Shown here one piece after another: positions 12,015 through 24,524 of a DNA stretch of 64,000 nucleotides (position 1 is the stretch's first letter; each line of letters opens with the position of its first letter). This stretch comes from Juglans regia. Lineage: Eukaryota; Streptophyta; Magnoliopsida; Fagales; Juglandaceae. The notes under the pieces are model-generated. The model had not been told where the DNA came from, did not search any database, and worked only from the letters and a program-made list of their open reading frames with translations. A program made the translations under genes and the position numbers. The stretch is from positions 26,979,722 to 27,043,721 of the forward strand of contig NC_049912.1 of NCBI RefSeq assembly GCF_001411555.2, given 5' to 3'.

Positions 12015-13530
12015 TGAAGCTTGAAAACTTGATTCCCTTGCTCTGCCTCTTAAGTGGCGCCAGCATCAAAAGATAAAACAATCTTGAAACTTCTATATGT
12101 CGTGGTGGCTCATTCCTTTCTATACACATCCACAGGGAGGTTTAATGTTCAGGAAAGCGACCTAGTTTTTGGTTCGATTCAATTTATGATGCAAACTTCT
12201 TTTTTCTATTTTTCATAATGGCAGAGACAGCAGCAGCGTAACCAGAGTTTGTATTGGTTACGTGTGGATATCGAATCACCCAGGTTGCTTTAAATTGAAC
12301 ACAACAGGGCAAAAGTGTTAGGTAAGCATGGTGTGCTGTTGCTCTAATGTAACTGTAAAGGAAGATTGCTGATTCAGTCCATGCATCAAATCTACATTAT
12401 TGGATCGTGTTTGAGATATGGTTATTATAGATATGATTGAAGTGTTAGGTTTAAAATAAAACTTAAAAAAAGATTCTTTTCAATACGACGCTAAGATGCA
12501 TTGAATTAGATCTCCCTTGCCCCATAAAAGAAGTTTTACAATTAGAGATTGGACGCCTCTTTTGGGACGAAAGAATTTCACTTCCCAAAAACATAGCCGT
12601 TACTGTTGTTGACATCTAGTAATCTTGTATGGAAAATATTTTAATTATAAAATGATTATACAAAAATAAATTTTACAAATTAATATAATTTATTATAGAG
12701 TTACTTTTATTATAAAATAAATCTAACAAATTCTATGAAATCACATTAATTTATAAATTTAATTTGTAATACGTTAAATTGTAAAATTACTTTTCTCAAA
12801 AACATAGCCGTTACTGTTAATGTTGATGACTAGTAATCTTGTATTGTAATAATTTCTCTATCTTTGGACGGGGCAGTTGGGCCCCACAGCCCACTTTAAT
12901 CCCATCCCTTATTAAAGGCCCGACCTACCAACTAAAATGACCCACATCCTACTCCATACCAGAAGCCCATAACCTAATTCCCATCTCAACCATCGCCTTT
13001 ATCCTACTCCATCACGTCCTTACCAACACGAAAAAGAAGAAAGCAACCACCAGGAAAAGATGAATAATATTCGCTCAAATCTTTTCTTATTTTATTAATA
13101 TTGATGAACACTGTAAAATAATGGTTCGCCCGATAAAATTCTCAAAATTATTTTCAGAGGATCTTTGCTTTTTTAAAAGAAGAAAACGACCAAACAAACA
13201 CCTCATGTGATCTGTTATAAGCCTAATAAAATAAAATTAAACAAAAGTTGGCCCAACCCATTTCTTTTTTCTTTTTTCTTTTTTATTGAATTATCGTTGT
13301 CATTACTCATGTAGGACCCTAAGCAAACACCAAAACCAAAAGAGCTATGTTTTTTAAAAGTCACTTAAAAAATATATATTACATTAATTAAATATAATAA
13401 AATTAAGGATGAAGAAAACATTTCTGAAAATAGAAAGCAATTGCATGAGTTCGATACGACGTCGCATGAGGATTCACAATTCCCGTTGGATATACTTTCC
13501 ACAGCGGAAAGAACATGGTAATGAAAGCTA

Positions 13531-13539
13531 CCACGTGTC
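13531..13539 (+). promoter_or_regulatory. G-box / ABRE-like element upstream of profilin
   Basis: CCACGTGTC contains the ACGT core of an ABA-responsive G-box, about 190 bp upstream of the TATA box. A second ACGT motif (ACACGTACG) follows at once. Function is inferred from the motif only. Confidence 0.4.
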
Positions 13540-13724
13540 TACACGTACGGTCCGAGGTGTAACACGTAAGCCACTCTCCACCTCCTCCTCTGCCTAGTCC
13601 TTCCTTTTCCGAACGTGAACGGCACTCATTCAATCGTGTCTGAAATGTACGGCTCTGAGCGCATCATCGAATCCTATTGTAACGGTCCTGCCAACGGGCC
13701 CCAACACAATCCCTCTCCCGGCCA

Positions 13725-13732
13725 CTATATAT
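13725..13732 (+). promoter_or_regulatory. TATA box of the profilin gene
   Basis: TATATATA in the context CACTATATATACC, about 150 bp before the start codon, fits a plant core promoter and leaves a 5' UTR of roughly 115 bases. Confidence 0.6.
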
Positions 13733-13875
13733 ACCTCTCTTCTTTGAACCGGAATTTTCATAGAGACGAATTGATATTATATCTGTGGATTGGATTGGGA
13801 AGAAAGTTTGGAAAGGTCAAGGAAAAAAAAAAAAAAGAAGAAGAAGATTTATTAGAATAAGCGAAGAAAATCAAG

Positions 13876-16556
13876 ATGTCTTGGCAAACGTACGTTGATG
13901 AGCACCTGATGTGCGAGATCGACGGCCAGCATCTCACCGCCGCGGCCATCGTCGGCCACGATGGCAGTGTTTGGGCACAGAGCTCCAACTTCGCTCAGGT
14001 CCTCTATCCTTCTTGACTCCGTCTTAGATCTAGTTGTTTAGTTATTCGGTTTTCTTCTGCTAGATACTTTTCTGGTTGTTATTTTTATTATTATTATTAT
14101 TATTATTTTCTTTAGCATGTCTGATTGATCTGTGCGGTGGATCGGTCCATTTGGCTCTCCCTGGAACACTCTCTTCACGGAAATGTTCTATTCCGAGTCA
14201 AATACAGCCTTTCTTCTTCTTTTCCTTTCAATTGTTGTTTGATCCGTTCAATTATGATTGTTTTTAGAGGATCCATTGTTCAATGTGATATGCATATGAT
14301 TTGAGTGCCATTATATAACTTCCTGTTGACTTTTTGGTTTTGGATTCAGATCTTTCTGTGAAATTCGTTTGGGCTCCGTTTGGTTTCGGAGGATACTTAG
14401 GATGGAGAAGAAATTATTAGAGTTTTCTGATAAATCTTTTTTTTTTTTTTCATATTCTTCCGATAAATGAATAGATTGTCTTAACTAGGATAACCGCTGT
14501 GTTAAGCTTAGTTGCATCGATGAGCGCACTTGAATTATTAATACAATTTTGGTGATTATCTTGCTTTGAGATTAATGGTAGTGCCATCCACCAAAACCAT
14601 TTTTTCCCCTGGATTCTCTATATGAATTGGATGACGACATTGATTTACTGAAATCGATTTATGAGTCAAAATTTCATGCTGATTTGTAACATTTAAGCTT
14701 TCATGACTTTATGCATGATAGGGCTCTTGGACAGAGGCCGATTTTGCCGTCTGCATTTCAGAAACACTTTCAACTTTGAGATATACTTTCTTTTCCGTTA
14801 TTTTATATGCAAGATGTAATGGTGACCAGTGATAGTGAGGTTAGTTTGCCTGTTTATATGCAGTTCAAGCCTGAAGAAATTGCAGCGATCATGAAAGATT
14901 TTGATGAACCCGGCTCTCTTGCCCCAACTGGGTTACACCTCGGAGGCATAAAGTACATGGTAATCCAGGGAGAGCCCGGAGCTGTTATTCGTGGAAAAAA
15001 GGTGTTTTAAGCTCTTCAATCCTCATTTCATTCTGTCTAATACATTTGTTAAATGGTTCATGAATCTTGATGGTAATGTTCCTATTTGGTATGTTGATCT
15101 GAGTTAGTAGGTCTTAATCATGATGGTATCATGGCAGTACTCATTTTTTTTATTTACCGAAAAAAACTGTATTAGGGTCTCTTTCTTATAGCTTTGGGAT
15201 TGGGCCTTTATGGTGTTCTCATACCTGTTGATGGTCTAGATTTCTACCTTTGCCCTGATATTAGTCGCTCTTTTAATTTTTTTGGCTATAATATTAGTCG
15301 CTCTTTTTTTTGTTTTCTGGGAAGGAAGTCGCTCTTTTAGTATATGCTAGCTGCTCTTTTTTATATGTGGTTGATACCATAATAATCCTTATATGTACCT
15401 TGTCATGATTACTGGGTCTCAGCTAGCCATAGCTGTTCACCTTTTGACTTCCAAACTCTTAAATGAGAAACCCCCACCCTTAATTTCACTGAATGGTGCA
15501 GTCAACAGCTTTATCTTTCTCATTTAAAGGTTCAGACCTTGTACCTGGCTAGCCTTTGAAAAGATAAATAAAAGAGCTTAGGCGGCTCATGTGTGGGGAC
15601 CGCATATAATAATCCTCTGTTCGCTTTGCTTGCAATCTTCTAATCCCCATCTGTTACAGCCTCTTGTGTGCTCAGACAAGGAAACCAACACATGCAAATC
15701 AAATTCCCTGTACTTTTACTTTTATAAAGCTTATCACAAGTTTTTTCAAGAAATGAGCTGTCATTGTGCATCATTGGATCTCTAATCATGTGCTGACTAC
15801 CTTTTCATTTTCCCTTGGGACATGACTGCCTTTCCATCTTCCCTTTTATGAAATTTGCATAATCAGTCTATAAGGGTGGCCTGGTTGGTCCATTCACTAG
15901 TGGCTCTTAAAACCCACATCTTCCACAAATTGGGCTCCTATTAAAGAATCCAAGTTTCTAATGATACTGGGGAAAATTGCAGAATAAAATCTTTATTATG
16001 ATGGGCGAAAGAGTTGAGAATACAGAATTAATTACTTGGACTCTGTAAATATTGAAGTAAAGTTCTCGTGATGAACTCATATTGCGGCTAGTTCAAAGTA
16101 TGAATTTTCATATTTAGTTGAGGGAGTTCGCCTGGTAATTACACTTTTTGTATTGGTTCATGCCATAGAATTCGATTGTGGCGGTAGAACAAATCGGTAT
16201 TTCTTGCTTGAGTACTGCTACTTATAAGTTGGTGTTTGAGCATACCACTTCACTGTGGAACATATTACAGCTTATAAAAACATATAATATGATCATCCCC
16301 CAATACTTTTTTATACTATCTGATGTAGGAGGCATCCATTAATCCATATAAGTGGCATGTTGGATGTGTCCATAAGTGAAGTTGCAAATAATTAGTTATT
16401 GATTTGCCTCGAATGTTGCAGGGTGCTGGTGGCATCACGGTGAAGAAAACCAGCCAAGCTTTGATTTTTGGTATATACGACGAACCTCTGACTCCTGGAC
16501 AGTGTAACATGATTGTTGAGAGGTTGGGGGATTATCTGGTTGATCAGGGCCTTTAG
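13876..16556 (+). CDS. Profilin (3 exons, 131 residues)
   Basis: Exons 13876-13998, 14864-15001 and 16422-16556 join in phase 0 and give exactly 131 residues, the canonical plant profilin length. The start is [12 protein letters not shown], the typical N-terminal helix; HDGSVWAQS, the conserved [15 protein letters not shown] core and the C-terminal helix ending in GDYLVDQGL are all present. The protein binds monomeric actin, poly-proline ligands and phosphoinositides in the cytosol and controls actin polymerisation. Plant profilins are known minor pollen and food pan-allergens. The intron positions (after the 41st and 87th codons) match the usual three-exon plant layout. Intron 2 is large, about 1.4 kb. 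I do not assign a paralogue number. Confidence 0.97.
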
Positions 16557-17081
16557 GTCGCAGTATCATGGTTTTCATGTTGTGATATTTGGTTTGGGCT
16601 TGAGTCATTCATGGAGTGGCAGTGGATCAATTGTTGCTGAGAATAACCGCGTGAGGACAGAAACAGTAAATTTTGGTGTTTTTCTATTTTTGGGCACGTT
16701 TTCGTAATTTATGTTTTGGGTCCTATTGAGTCTACATTTTCAAGGTATTGAAAACTGAAATATCCTTTGATTTATTCTATTTGATTATATGATTTAATTT
16801 GATTATATGTGTATCCCCCTCCTGTTTATTTTGTACTTCAGCTTGTGATGAAAGGTTTCAGAAATGGTACTATGCTTTAATGTGACAGCAATAACTAATA
16901 AGGATTGGCATGGTCCAGTGAGTGCAAAAATGTAAATCCAATAACCACCGATATTGGTCCTAGCTAGACTCCTAGTATATATGGGTGAATTATAATTCAA
17001 ATCAAAACTAGTATTTTTCATACTTCTTACTTTCCATTAAGTGTTAATTCAAGAAAAACGTATCTATAAAAGAATTTGTAT

Positions 17082-17104
17082 TCTCTCTCTCTCTCTCTCT
17101 CTCT
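17082..17104. repeat. (TC)n microsatellite
   Basis: Uninterrupted TC dinucleotides, about eleven units. Confidence 0.85.
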
Positions 17105-17454
17105 TAAAGAGGACTTACCTATTTCATTAATTTATTCCATGTACTTATTTGGAGAATTCAAAACACATATATTATATATATATATATATAAGAGAGTACT
17201 TGTTATATAAAATCTATATATCGTTCATAAGATAAGAAGAAAAATACCATTAAGTTTTGAATAACATAATTAACAAGTGTTTCATTTAGTAATGATGATG
17301 AGTGGATTAAATATCAAAATTGTCGGTGCCAATAAGATGGGATGGCGAAGGTTACCTAACTCTTAAATCTAACATTCTATCCCCGAGTCGATCAACACCC
17401 CAAGTCCTCCTTCCAACCTTTATAATTACATCTTGTAACTTCTTAAAGACTCTA

Positions 17455-17457
<3 letters not shown>

Positions 17458-17535
<78 letters not shown>
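17458..17535. repeat. (TA)n microsatellite, about 78 bp
   Basis: About 39 uninterrupted TA units, the longest simple repeat in the window. It creates a spurious Ile-Tyr open frame. Confidence 0.95.
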
Positions 17536-17538
<3 letters not shown>

Positions 17539-18258
17539 GGAGTATTTTTAAAGAGTCCTGCTACTACACCCACAGAGGGTCTAGCAGGACAAATTCTCCC
17601 AAGTCAAAATGTTTTTTTTTTCATATATTTTTTTTATATCCTTGAACATTTTAAAAAAAAATTATAATATCATTAAAAAATACTTATTTAATCACTAAAT
17701 ATAAAAAATAAAAAATAATAGTAGACACTCTTGGTATCAAATTTCGGTAGCCCACATGGATTTCTCATTTTTAAAAACACTTATATGTGATCAGTTATAT
17801 ACGACGAAAATGACTAATTTTTACTAATTAAATAAATTAATTTTTATTACAAATAATCATTTTCAACACAAATAATAATTTTTCTCTTAACTAAATTTGC
17901 GACCAATCACCACATCTTACAGAAAACCCTACACACATCATGCATGCATATTATTATTCAAAGCTTATCTTTATCTGAAAGTAAGTAACAAGATAAGTTT
18001 CCTCCACTGGAAATCGATCGAATTGATTCCAAAAGACTAGATCGATCACTTGGAAAAATCTAGGTTTATCTTTTCTTTTTCTTTTTATCCCTTTCTTTTT
18101 CTAATTGGTATATCGATTAGTTTCGTACGTGGAACATGATTAGTTTGATGAACTCATGCACTGAGTTATTTATTATTTCTTAGAAAAAAATAATTTTCGG
18201 TTCAAATTTGACTAACATGATACCTTGTCTCGTAAGATCCTTGCAAAGGAAGGCAACC

Positions 18259-18261
<3 letters not shown>

Positions 18262-18301
<40 letters not shown>
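18262..18301. repeat. (AT)n microsatellite
   Basis: About twenty AT units. Confidence 0.9.
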
Positions 18302-18304
<3 letters not shown>

Positions 18305-19086
18305 ATATGGCAATGCCTCCTAGTCTCCTAAGATATACTGTTAATGCATGCCACTAAATCTAGAAAAACTTTTTTGTCAAAAAACAAAGAAAAAAAATGA
18401 CATGAAAATGACGCCCACAGTACAAATACAGATAATAATAGGGTATAGATGATGGAGACACATGATTGATCAGATGCAGATGATGGCTTCAACGCCATAG
18501 AGCTTATCCTCTTTGTCCTAGTACGTACAATCAACATTAACACAATGGGCGCGCAACGTCAAGTTGGAACCTAAACCAGAAGAGATCAGATAATGTCGAA
18601 TATTCTTTAAGATAAGGTTATGAATAATGCGGAAAGATCAAGAAGAACAAAACCAAACTACATGTTTATTTATATAATGAAATTGAGGATTTATCTTGCT
18701 ATTCCAACATCCAAGTGCATTGAATTTGCATGGCCTGGTCCTCCCTATCCGACACTGAGCGCTGTATATATGGTGCTGATTATGATTCGATCTCTTTCTT
18801 TATTTCTTGATATTTTTCTTTATCTTTCATAAGACTCTCTCTCTCCCCCCTTTTCTTTTTCCAATTTCAATCAAATTCATTTTATTAATTGTATTTTTTT
18901 ATATTTTCCTCTTGTGGGCGGCGGCCGGTCACCATCGCTGAACATATCACCATACATGCGGTGCTGCTTCACCTTAAAGTTATGGAATTTGTATGCACTA
19001 GGTGTCATGGCCTTAAATTTTCAAAAAAGCAACCCATCCAATAAACGTTTATTAGTATTTCAGATATAAGCTGCGATCTATCTATA

Positions 19087-19089
<3 letters not shown>

Positions 19090-19134
<45 letters not shown>
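19090..19134. repeat. (AT)n microsatellite in the OXS3-like promoter
   Basis: About 22 AT units roughly 210 bp upstream of the OXS3-like start codon, where a TATA box would be expected. Length changes here could affect the core promoter, but that is an inference. Confidence 0.85.
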
Positions 19135-19140
<6 letters not shown>

Positions 19141-19341
19141 GGTTCCCAAGAAGTCTCCCCCCCAGCTCAGGTGTGCAAGATACATATAAAGGGCTTATCT
19201 TTTGAAACCATATATATATTCAGTGTTCACAAGCATCTTCTAAGACCTATTTCTATCGTGTGTGAAGGTGAAATCCAATTGCTTCAGGGTCCAAACACGC
19301 CATACAATATCTGGATAGAGATCATTGATCAGTGGGTGATC

Positions 19342-20216
19342 ATGGAACGTCATGATAATGGTGATGAAAATAATAATAAAAATAATGGCGGATTATCTGC
19401 ATCCTCCCTTGAAGACTCGAGAGCTTCGAGTGAAGGATCAACATCATCATCCTCAGACATGGTGGACGATGCATCTTCACCAAATTCATTTACTTTTTCA
19501 TTCGCACATTCCAGTGGACCTTTGTTTGAATTGTCGGAGCTCATGGCCCAACTACCCATCAAGTAAGTATGGTTTCAACAACTCCAAGAAAAGTAAAAAC
19601 TATATCTTTTTTGGATTGGCATGAATGCTTACTAAGATTTCTATGCATCAGTGTTCATCAAAATAGTTGATCAGCTACGTATTAATACGTACTGAATAGT
19701 GAATATTGGTCTGGAATCGGTTTTCCAAGATATTACAGAGGAAAGAGAGATTAAAACTGGGAGAACAATGTCCATGGCTAGGATTTTGTAATAAAAAATA
19801 AATGGATTTATATGCTACCAAGCTAGACTTCCACAGGTAGCAGCCACCTTTTCCAGAAGCCAAACAATATTTGCATACATTCTTAAAGGCTGAAGGATGA
19901 AACAAAGCCTCTTTCTAAACATTTGAGTCTGTATATATGCAGGAGAGGACTTTCCCTTTCTAAACATTTGAGTCTGTATATATGCAGGAGAGGACTTTCC
20001 AAGTACTTTGAAGGCAAGTCTCAGTCTTTTACATCTCTTTCAAGGGTGATGAACATAGAAGACCTAGCAAAGAAGGAAACTCCTTATAGAAGAAAAATGA
20101 AGCCATGCAAGAGCTATGGGGGTGGCTTGGATAACCACAAACCATACACTACCCTTCCCAAGGCAACCATTTCTAAGAAGGCATCTAGATCCAGGTTCTT
20201 TGTCTCTTCCAAGTAG
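19342..20216 (+). CDS. OXIDATIVE STRESS 3 (OXS3)-like protein, 2 exons
   Basis: Exon 1 is 19342-19562 (phase 2). Exon 2 runs from 19988, or alternatively 19943, to 20216. The product is 149 residues with the downstream acceptor and 164 with the upstream one. Exon 1 encodes a Ser/Asp/Asn-rich start followed by GPLFELSELMAQLPIK. Exon 2 encodes RGLSKYFEGKSQSFTSLS, then EDLAKKETPYRRKMKPCKSY and KATISKKASRSRF; these match the conserved blocks of plant OXS3-family proteins as I recall them. The family consists of small nuclear, chromatin-associated proteins that raise tolerance to heavy metals and oxidative stress. The start is the first ATG after stop-prone upstream sequence in the right context; an in-frame ATG at 19171 exists but would add an unconserved leader. 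The duplicated acceptor is described separately. Confidence 0.85.
19911..20000 (+). repeat. 45-bp perfect tandem duplication carrying the 3' splice site
   Basis: Positions 19911-19955 and 19956-20000 are identical: each runs from CTTTCTAAACATTTG through TATATATGCAG to GAGAGGACTTTCC. Each copy includes a branch-point-like CTAAAC, the acceptor AG and the first 13 coding bases of exon 2. The unit is 45 bp, a multiple of three, so both acceptors (AG at 19941-19942 and at 19986-19987) keep the reading frame. Confidence 0.97.
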
Positions 20217-21100
20217 AAGAGGAATCGAAGTTTCTTGGCTATCAGTAGGCCCCTCCAATCCCTGTGCAGAAGAACTTTTGATCTGTAATGAAACCTATTA
20301 AAAGCATGATCTGGCAGGGGAAACACATTGTTTTAACTCGAGGTCATATATTTAGGGTAAGGAGCAGATGTATTCAGAAAAGCTCCAGTCCTCATGTACA
20401 AAAAAATAATAATAATGATGAGTGCCTTTTGCGGCTGTATTTTTTTTTATTATTATTTTAGTTAGTTTTCAGCCTAGTATGATAATTCATTCAAAGTGAA
20501 CCCAGCTTACAAATGGACAACCAAAATTGAACCACCCTAATAGCAAGGCTCTTGAGTTACAGCAACGACGATTGATTCGGACTGTTGAAGATGTATGCTG
20601 AAGCAAACCCCACAGATATTCTCCATGTACGTACGCTTTGCTTTTCAATGACAGAAGTTGGCCACATGCAGCATTTCATATCCTGTGATCTCTTACAAAA
20701 GTTTTTGGAGTCGCACCTAACATTTCATTGCAGCATCTCAATTATAGTTAAATGTTGATAGACTCCACTTCACCCAACCATCTGCATCTTGTTCAAATAT
20801 TATAAGCCTATGGATAAGAGATGGAGGAAAAGAGAGGCATAAGAAACATATATATGACAGATTAGTCTGCCTCAGAGATGCATGAATGTAGTCACATGTT
20901 CATTTTCTTTCAATTGTAACCCAAGTACAAAGAATCGCGGTTCCTAGGATTAGCAACTGCTCAATTCTACAACCAAAGATGTTAAGCCTACTCCCTGAAA
21001 GTTTCCAGTGCAAGGAGGTTGAAACTTGAAACAACAGAGGATGCTGTTCAGCTGCTGCCAGTGTCAGGGCACATCATCTAAATAGAAAAAGGTGAGTCAT
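20217..21100. other. Region between the convergent OXS3-like and transmembrane-protein genes
   Basis: The two genes converge here, so this holds both 3' UTRs. I see no further coding region, repeat or RNA gene. Confidence 0.5.
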
Positions 21101-23931
21101 TCATGGAGATGTGAGCGACCGATTTCGGATTCTGCTTGATCGCCTCACTGGAGTAGTTGTAATTACCTTAGCTTCTCCATCTTTACCCCCCTATTTTGAC
21201 CCACAAACAACAAAAAATTATGTTTTGAGACTTTATCATAATGAGAATTTCAGTTCACCAAAACAAATTACAAGTCAACCTTGAACATAAATGTGATATA
21301 GCAAGTTTGTTTTAATAAAACATGGTAAAATCCACAGCATCTTAAATTGACTAAACAATCGGTTGAGCAGAAAATATACGAGGGGCCTGGGGGCGATCTC
21401 ACCTACATCATGTGGATGTGATACATTGTGGTGTTGTTTTGATATATGAATGCACAAATGTATGCAAGAAACTCTATAGTTATGTTAAACATGCATTTCG
21501 ATGTGTTGCATTGCTAACATGCATTTCATAAAATAAATGCCAGCACTAAGCTATGCAAAGATGCAATTAATCTAAACCAAAAACCAATTACCTCCTCTCT
21601 TTTCACAACTTTCTTCTCGGTAGTATATCTTGCACATGAATGAGAATCCATGGAAGAGAACTCTGGGAAAGTTGACTGGGACTGTAGAGAAACTGAATAA
21701 TTGCCCTCTTCACTTCCTATCCTCCTATTTTTCGTACCACAGCTCCTCGGTGAGCTGCTTATCTCTCCAACCACAAACTCACCAAGCAACTCAATTGTTG
21801 GTGCTCGGCTTTCATAACCATCCTTGGAATATTCCTCCATTGGATGAAAAGATGAATGAATCACAAAAGAGTCAGCACATTCCGTGTGCACCCCTTCCCC
21901 ATTGGGAAGCATTGAGCAATGCTTCTCTACTGCGACAGATTCAACAAAAGGCTTTACAAGACCCTTTTTGATAGTTTTGCTCTGGCCTATTCTCAAAGAT
22001 TCAGAAGAAGGCTTTGGGATCAGAGATGAATATTTTCCAACAGTTTTCTCCTGCTCTACTCTCAGAGATTCAGAGCAACGCTTTGCAATTAGGGAAGAAT
22101 TCTTTCCTGAAGTTTTCTTATGCTTAAAGTGAAAACCCAAGAACAAGGAGGCCAAAATGATAGAAAATACTGAGATCCCAATAACAGCTCTCAGTAACAA
22201 CAATTCGGTTTCAAAGTGCTTCAGCAGGGCCTCCTCCAAATTTCCTTCTGCTTCAAGATTGAGAATTTCGAAGTCTTTATCCTTGCCCATTCCGTCCAAA
22301 TTTACTTCTTCATCTCCATCTGGTTCATTGTGAACTTCTTCGGCTGGCTCCATCAAAATATCATTTTCTTCTATAAAAATATTTGTAATATCAGATTCTA
22401 TAATTTGGTGATGCTTCACATCAAACGTGTATGGTGCCTGATAATCCTGAAAAGCTTCAAGATTTTGTATTGTTTCACCATTTTGCAACTCAGAATTCTT
22501 AGCCATCCGGCCAGAAAAACCCCCTATCTTCACTGTTTCATGTTCACAACCTTCGTCAACATCTACAGATTGTGGCTCCGTCAATTCACGCAACTCATCA
22601 ACTGCTCCCTTCTTTTCATCCTCAACCACCTCTAAAGCTTCACTTTCTCCACCATTTCCATATACCACATCATTTAGCACCTCAGAAATTTTTACTCTCC
22701 CTGTTTTCAAATCTTCCACCATTTTTTCTTCCTCAATCCTCTCCTCATTAGCTCTGCGGCGTCCTCGATCCAAACCACCCATTTGTATTTCTTGTACTTG
22801 ATCCCAAATGTTAGTTCCACTCTCAAGTCTCATAGCCAAGAAAGCTTCCGACGTATGGTTCTGAATGTTATAGTACCCACCTTTAAGATCCTCCAAAGAT
22901 TGCAAACTTGGTGAAGGAGCTATAGAAACTGAAGATACATATAAGGTAGAAAGAACGAGAAGAACAAAGCAAAATAGAGATTCCAACACCCTTTTCAAAC
23001 CCCGACCTTTCTCCTCCTCTACCTCCTCAATTTCCTCGTCACTGTCCTCAATGTCCTCGTCACTGTCCTCAATCTCTTCATCTTCTTTCTGTACAGAACC
23101 TTCGTCAGATGAAGCCAAAGAGCCCCGAATCGAATCATCCTCTTCATCACTACCTTTCCCGAATTCAAAAGAACCAGTTGTATTAATATACAGCCCGTCT
23201 ATTCCTTCTCTGATTTCTTTTTCTCGGCGAAGAAAAACCTCATGGCGCCTATGCGGCATGTACCGGAGAAACTTTGGCCTTGGAGAAAGAAAATTCGTTA
23301 ATGGGTCATAGGGCCTCAGAGAACCATTAGCAACATGAGCATTTGGTTCATTGTCGTCGGATGCAAAACCCTCTGGTGATGATACATCAGAAATATCGGT
23401 TCCGGGATTCACAAAATTAAGTTTTGATTCAAAAACCGGAGCCTTTGGGACATGGTTATTGGAGAAAAAGGGTTCTGGGGCCTCGTTCCTTTCAGCAAAG
23501 ATTTTCTTTCTTGGGACAGCGACCTTGGCAGCGGCAGAGATGGTTTGAGACATGTTATGCTTTGGGAGAAATTTCTCAGCGTTCTGAATGTTAGAACCCA
23601 TTTCTTGATGGGGTTGAGCGTTCTCATCTGAAATTAAAAAGAAACAATTTCTTGGTTCAAGTTTAAAACAGTTCAACGAGTCTCTGTCTCTAATGCATGT
23701 TTATTTACTTGGAAAATTACACGAAAAAAACCAGTTTGTGATTTCAAAAATCTAAATTTAACCCAACCAGTTACTACACTACATATTATGTTTCTTTGAA
23801 TTTCTTATGATTTCTTGAATTCGAATTCTATAAAATAGAGAGAAGATAGGGTTACCAGAAGCTGAGACTCTCGGAAATTCAGAGGCTTTAGTAGGCATCG
23901 ACGATGATAGAGCCTTATCACGAGCATCCAT
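21101..23931 (-). CDS. Plant-specific transmembrane protein with acidic tract (3 exons)
   Basis: On the minus strand the exons are 23931-23856, 23627-21592 and 21190-21101, giving 733 residues. The long middle exon alone misleads. Its 5' end is an AG acceptor just before GATGAGAAC-type sequence, and its end is REE followed by GTAATT. The small last exon supplies GGKDGEAKVITTTPVRRSSR and ends in RNRSLTSP. Features: a conserved-looking block RPKFLRYMPHRRHEVFL (about residues 142-158), an Asp/Glu-rich stretch (about 185-232), a hydrophobic segment at about 241-261, a long acidic middle, a second hydrophobic segment at about 502-526, and two 23-residue repeats just after it (530-575). The Arg-rich tail PVRRSSRIR is typical of uncharacterised plant proteins of this type. 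I recognise the family layout but know no function. Confidence 0.85.
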
Positions 23932-24524
23932 TTCTTTGACCATTCTTGTATCACCCAAAAATATTTCACGAACTCAATCGAAGAATAACAATAGCAATTT
24001 TTCGGAGGGAAAAAAAATGGCACGGTGTCACGAAGAAAGGAGAGTGGAGATGTGACCGTTGGGAACCGCATGTATAATATCGCTTGCGACTATTAAAACA
24101 AACTTCAAATTTTGAAAAATGTCCGTTGGAGAAGCCCACTGCTCTAACGTTATAAAAAGCATTAATTGCGCGTTACGACGCTATATATGACAAAGTTATA
24201 ACGTTCCATTCTCATGTTTATTCTTTTAAAAAAATCTTATATATATATATATATATATTTTTTACAATATTAATCTACGGATCCACGAAGAGAGATGAAT
24301 TTTAGAAGAATTCATAAACAAAAGAAAAATTTTAATTGTAGACACTCTCCATATAGTCAACATGTCATTATTTGATTTACAAGATAAATTTAAAAAATTA
24401 AATTTCTTACAAATTTGATCTTGTCATGACAACGATTTAAAATGTATATCTATCTATCATCTAAACCGATATAAAAATAAAATAATTTTAATATAACATT
24501 AGATTTACCTATAAAATAAGGAAA
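23932..24524. other. Upstream region of the transmembrane-protein gene
   Basis: This should contain the minus-strand 5' UTR and promoter, with an AT-rich stretch and a short (AT)n run near 24238-24258. No other gene is seen. Confidence 0.45.

Larger units (their letters stand above)
12015..13875. other. Intergenic region: PPR 3' UTR and profilin promoter
   Basis: I see no gene. The left part should contain the 3' UTR of the PPR gene. A repeated phrase (ACATAGCCGTTACTGTT near 12592 and again near 12801) marks an imperfect local duplication of about 200 bp. The right part is the profilin promoter, with a G-box and a TATA box listed separately, and a purine-rich 5' UTR near 13825-13850. Confidence 0.55.
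16557..19341. other. Intergenic region rich in AT microsatellites
   Basis: It contains the profilin 3' UTR, a (TC)n tract, three long (AT)n tracts, an inverted-repeat element around 17550-17770 (arms GCTACTACACCC and GGTAGCCC-like) and the promoter of the OXS3-like gene. Short open frames in the AT tracts are artefacts. No other gene is supported. Confidence 0.55.

Noticed and set aside
17320..17667. Open frame with a long Ile-Tyr repeat
   Set aside because: It is created by the (TA)n microsatellite and has no other coding character.
18328..18543. Short secreted-peptide-like minus-strand frame
   Set aside because: The hydrophobic stretch is poorly placed, no conserved peptide motif is seen and it lies in AT-rich DNA.
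22216..22635. 139-residue plus-strand frame
   Set aside because: It is the antisense shadow of the acidic middle of the transmembrane-protein gene.
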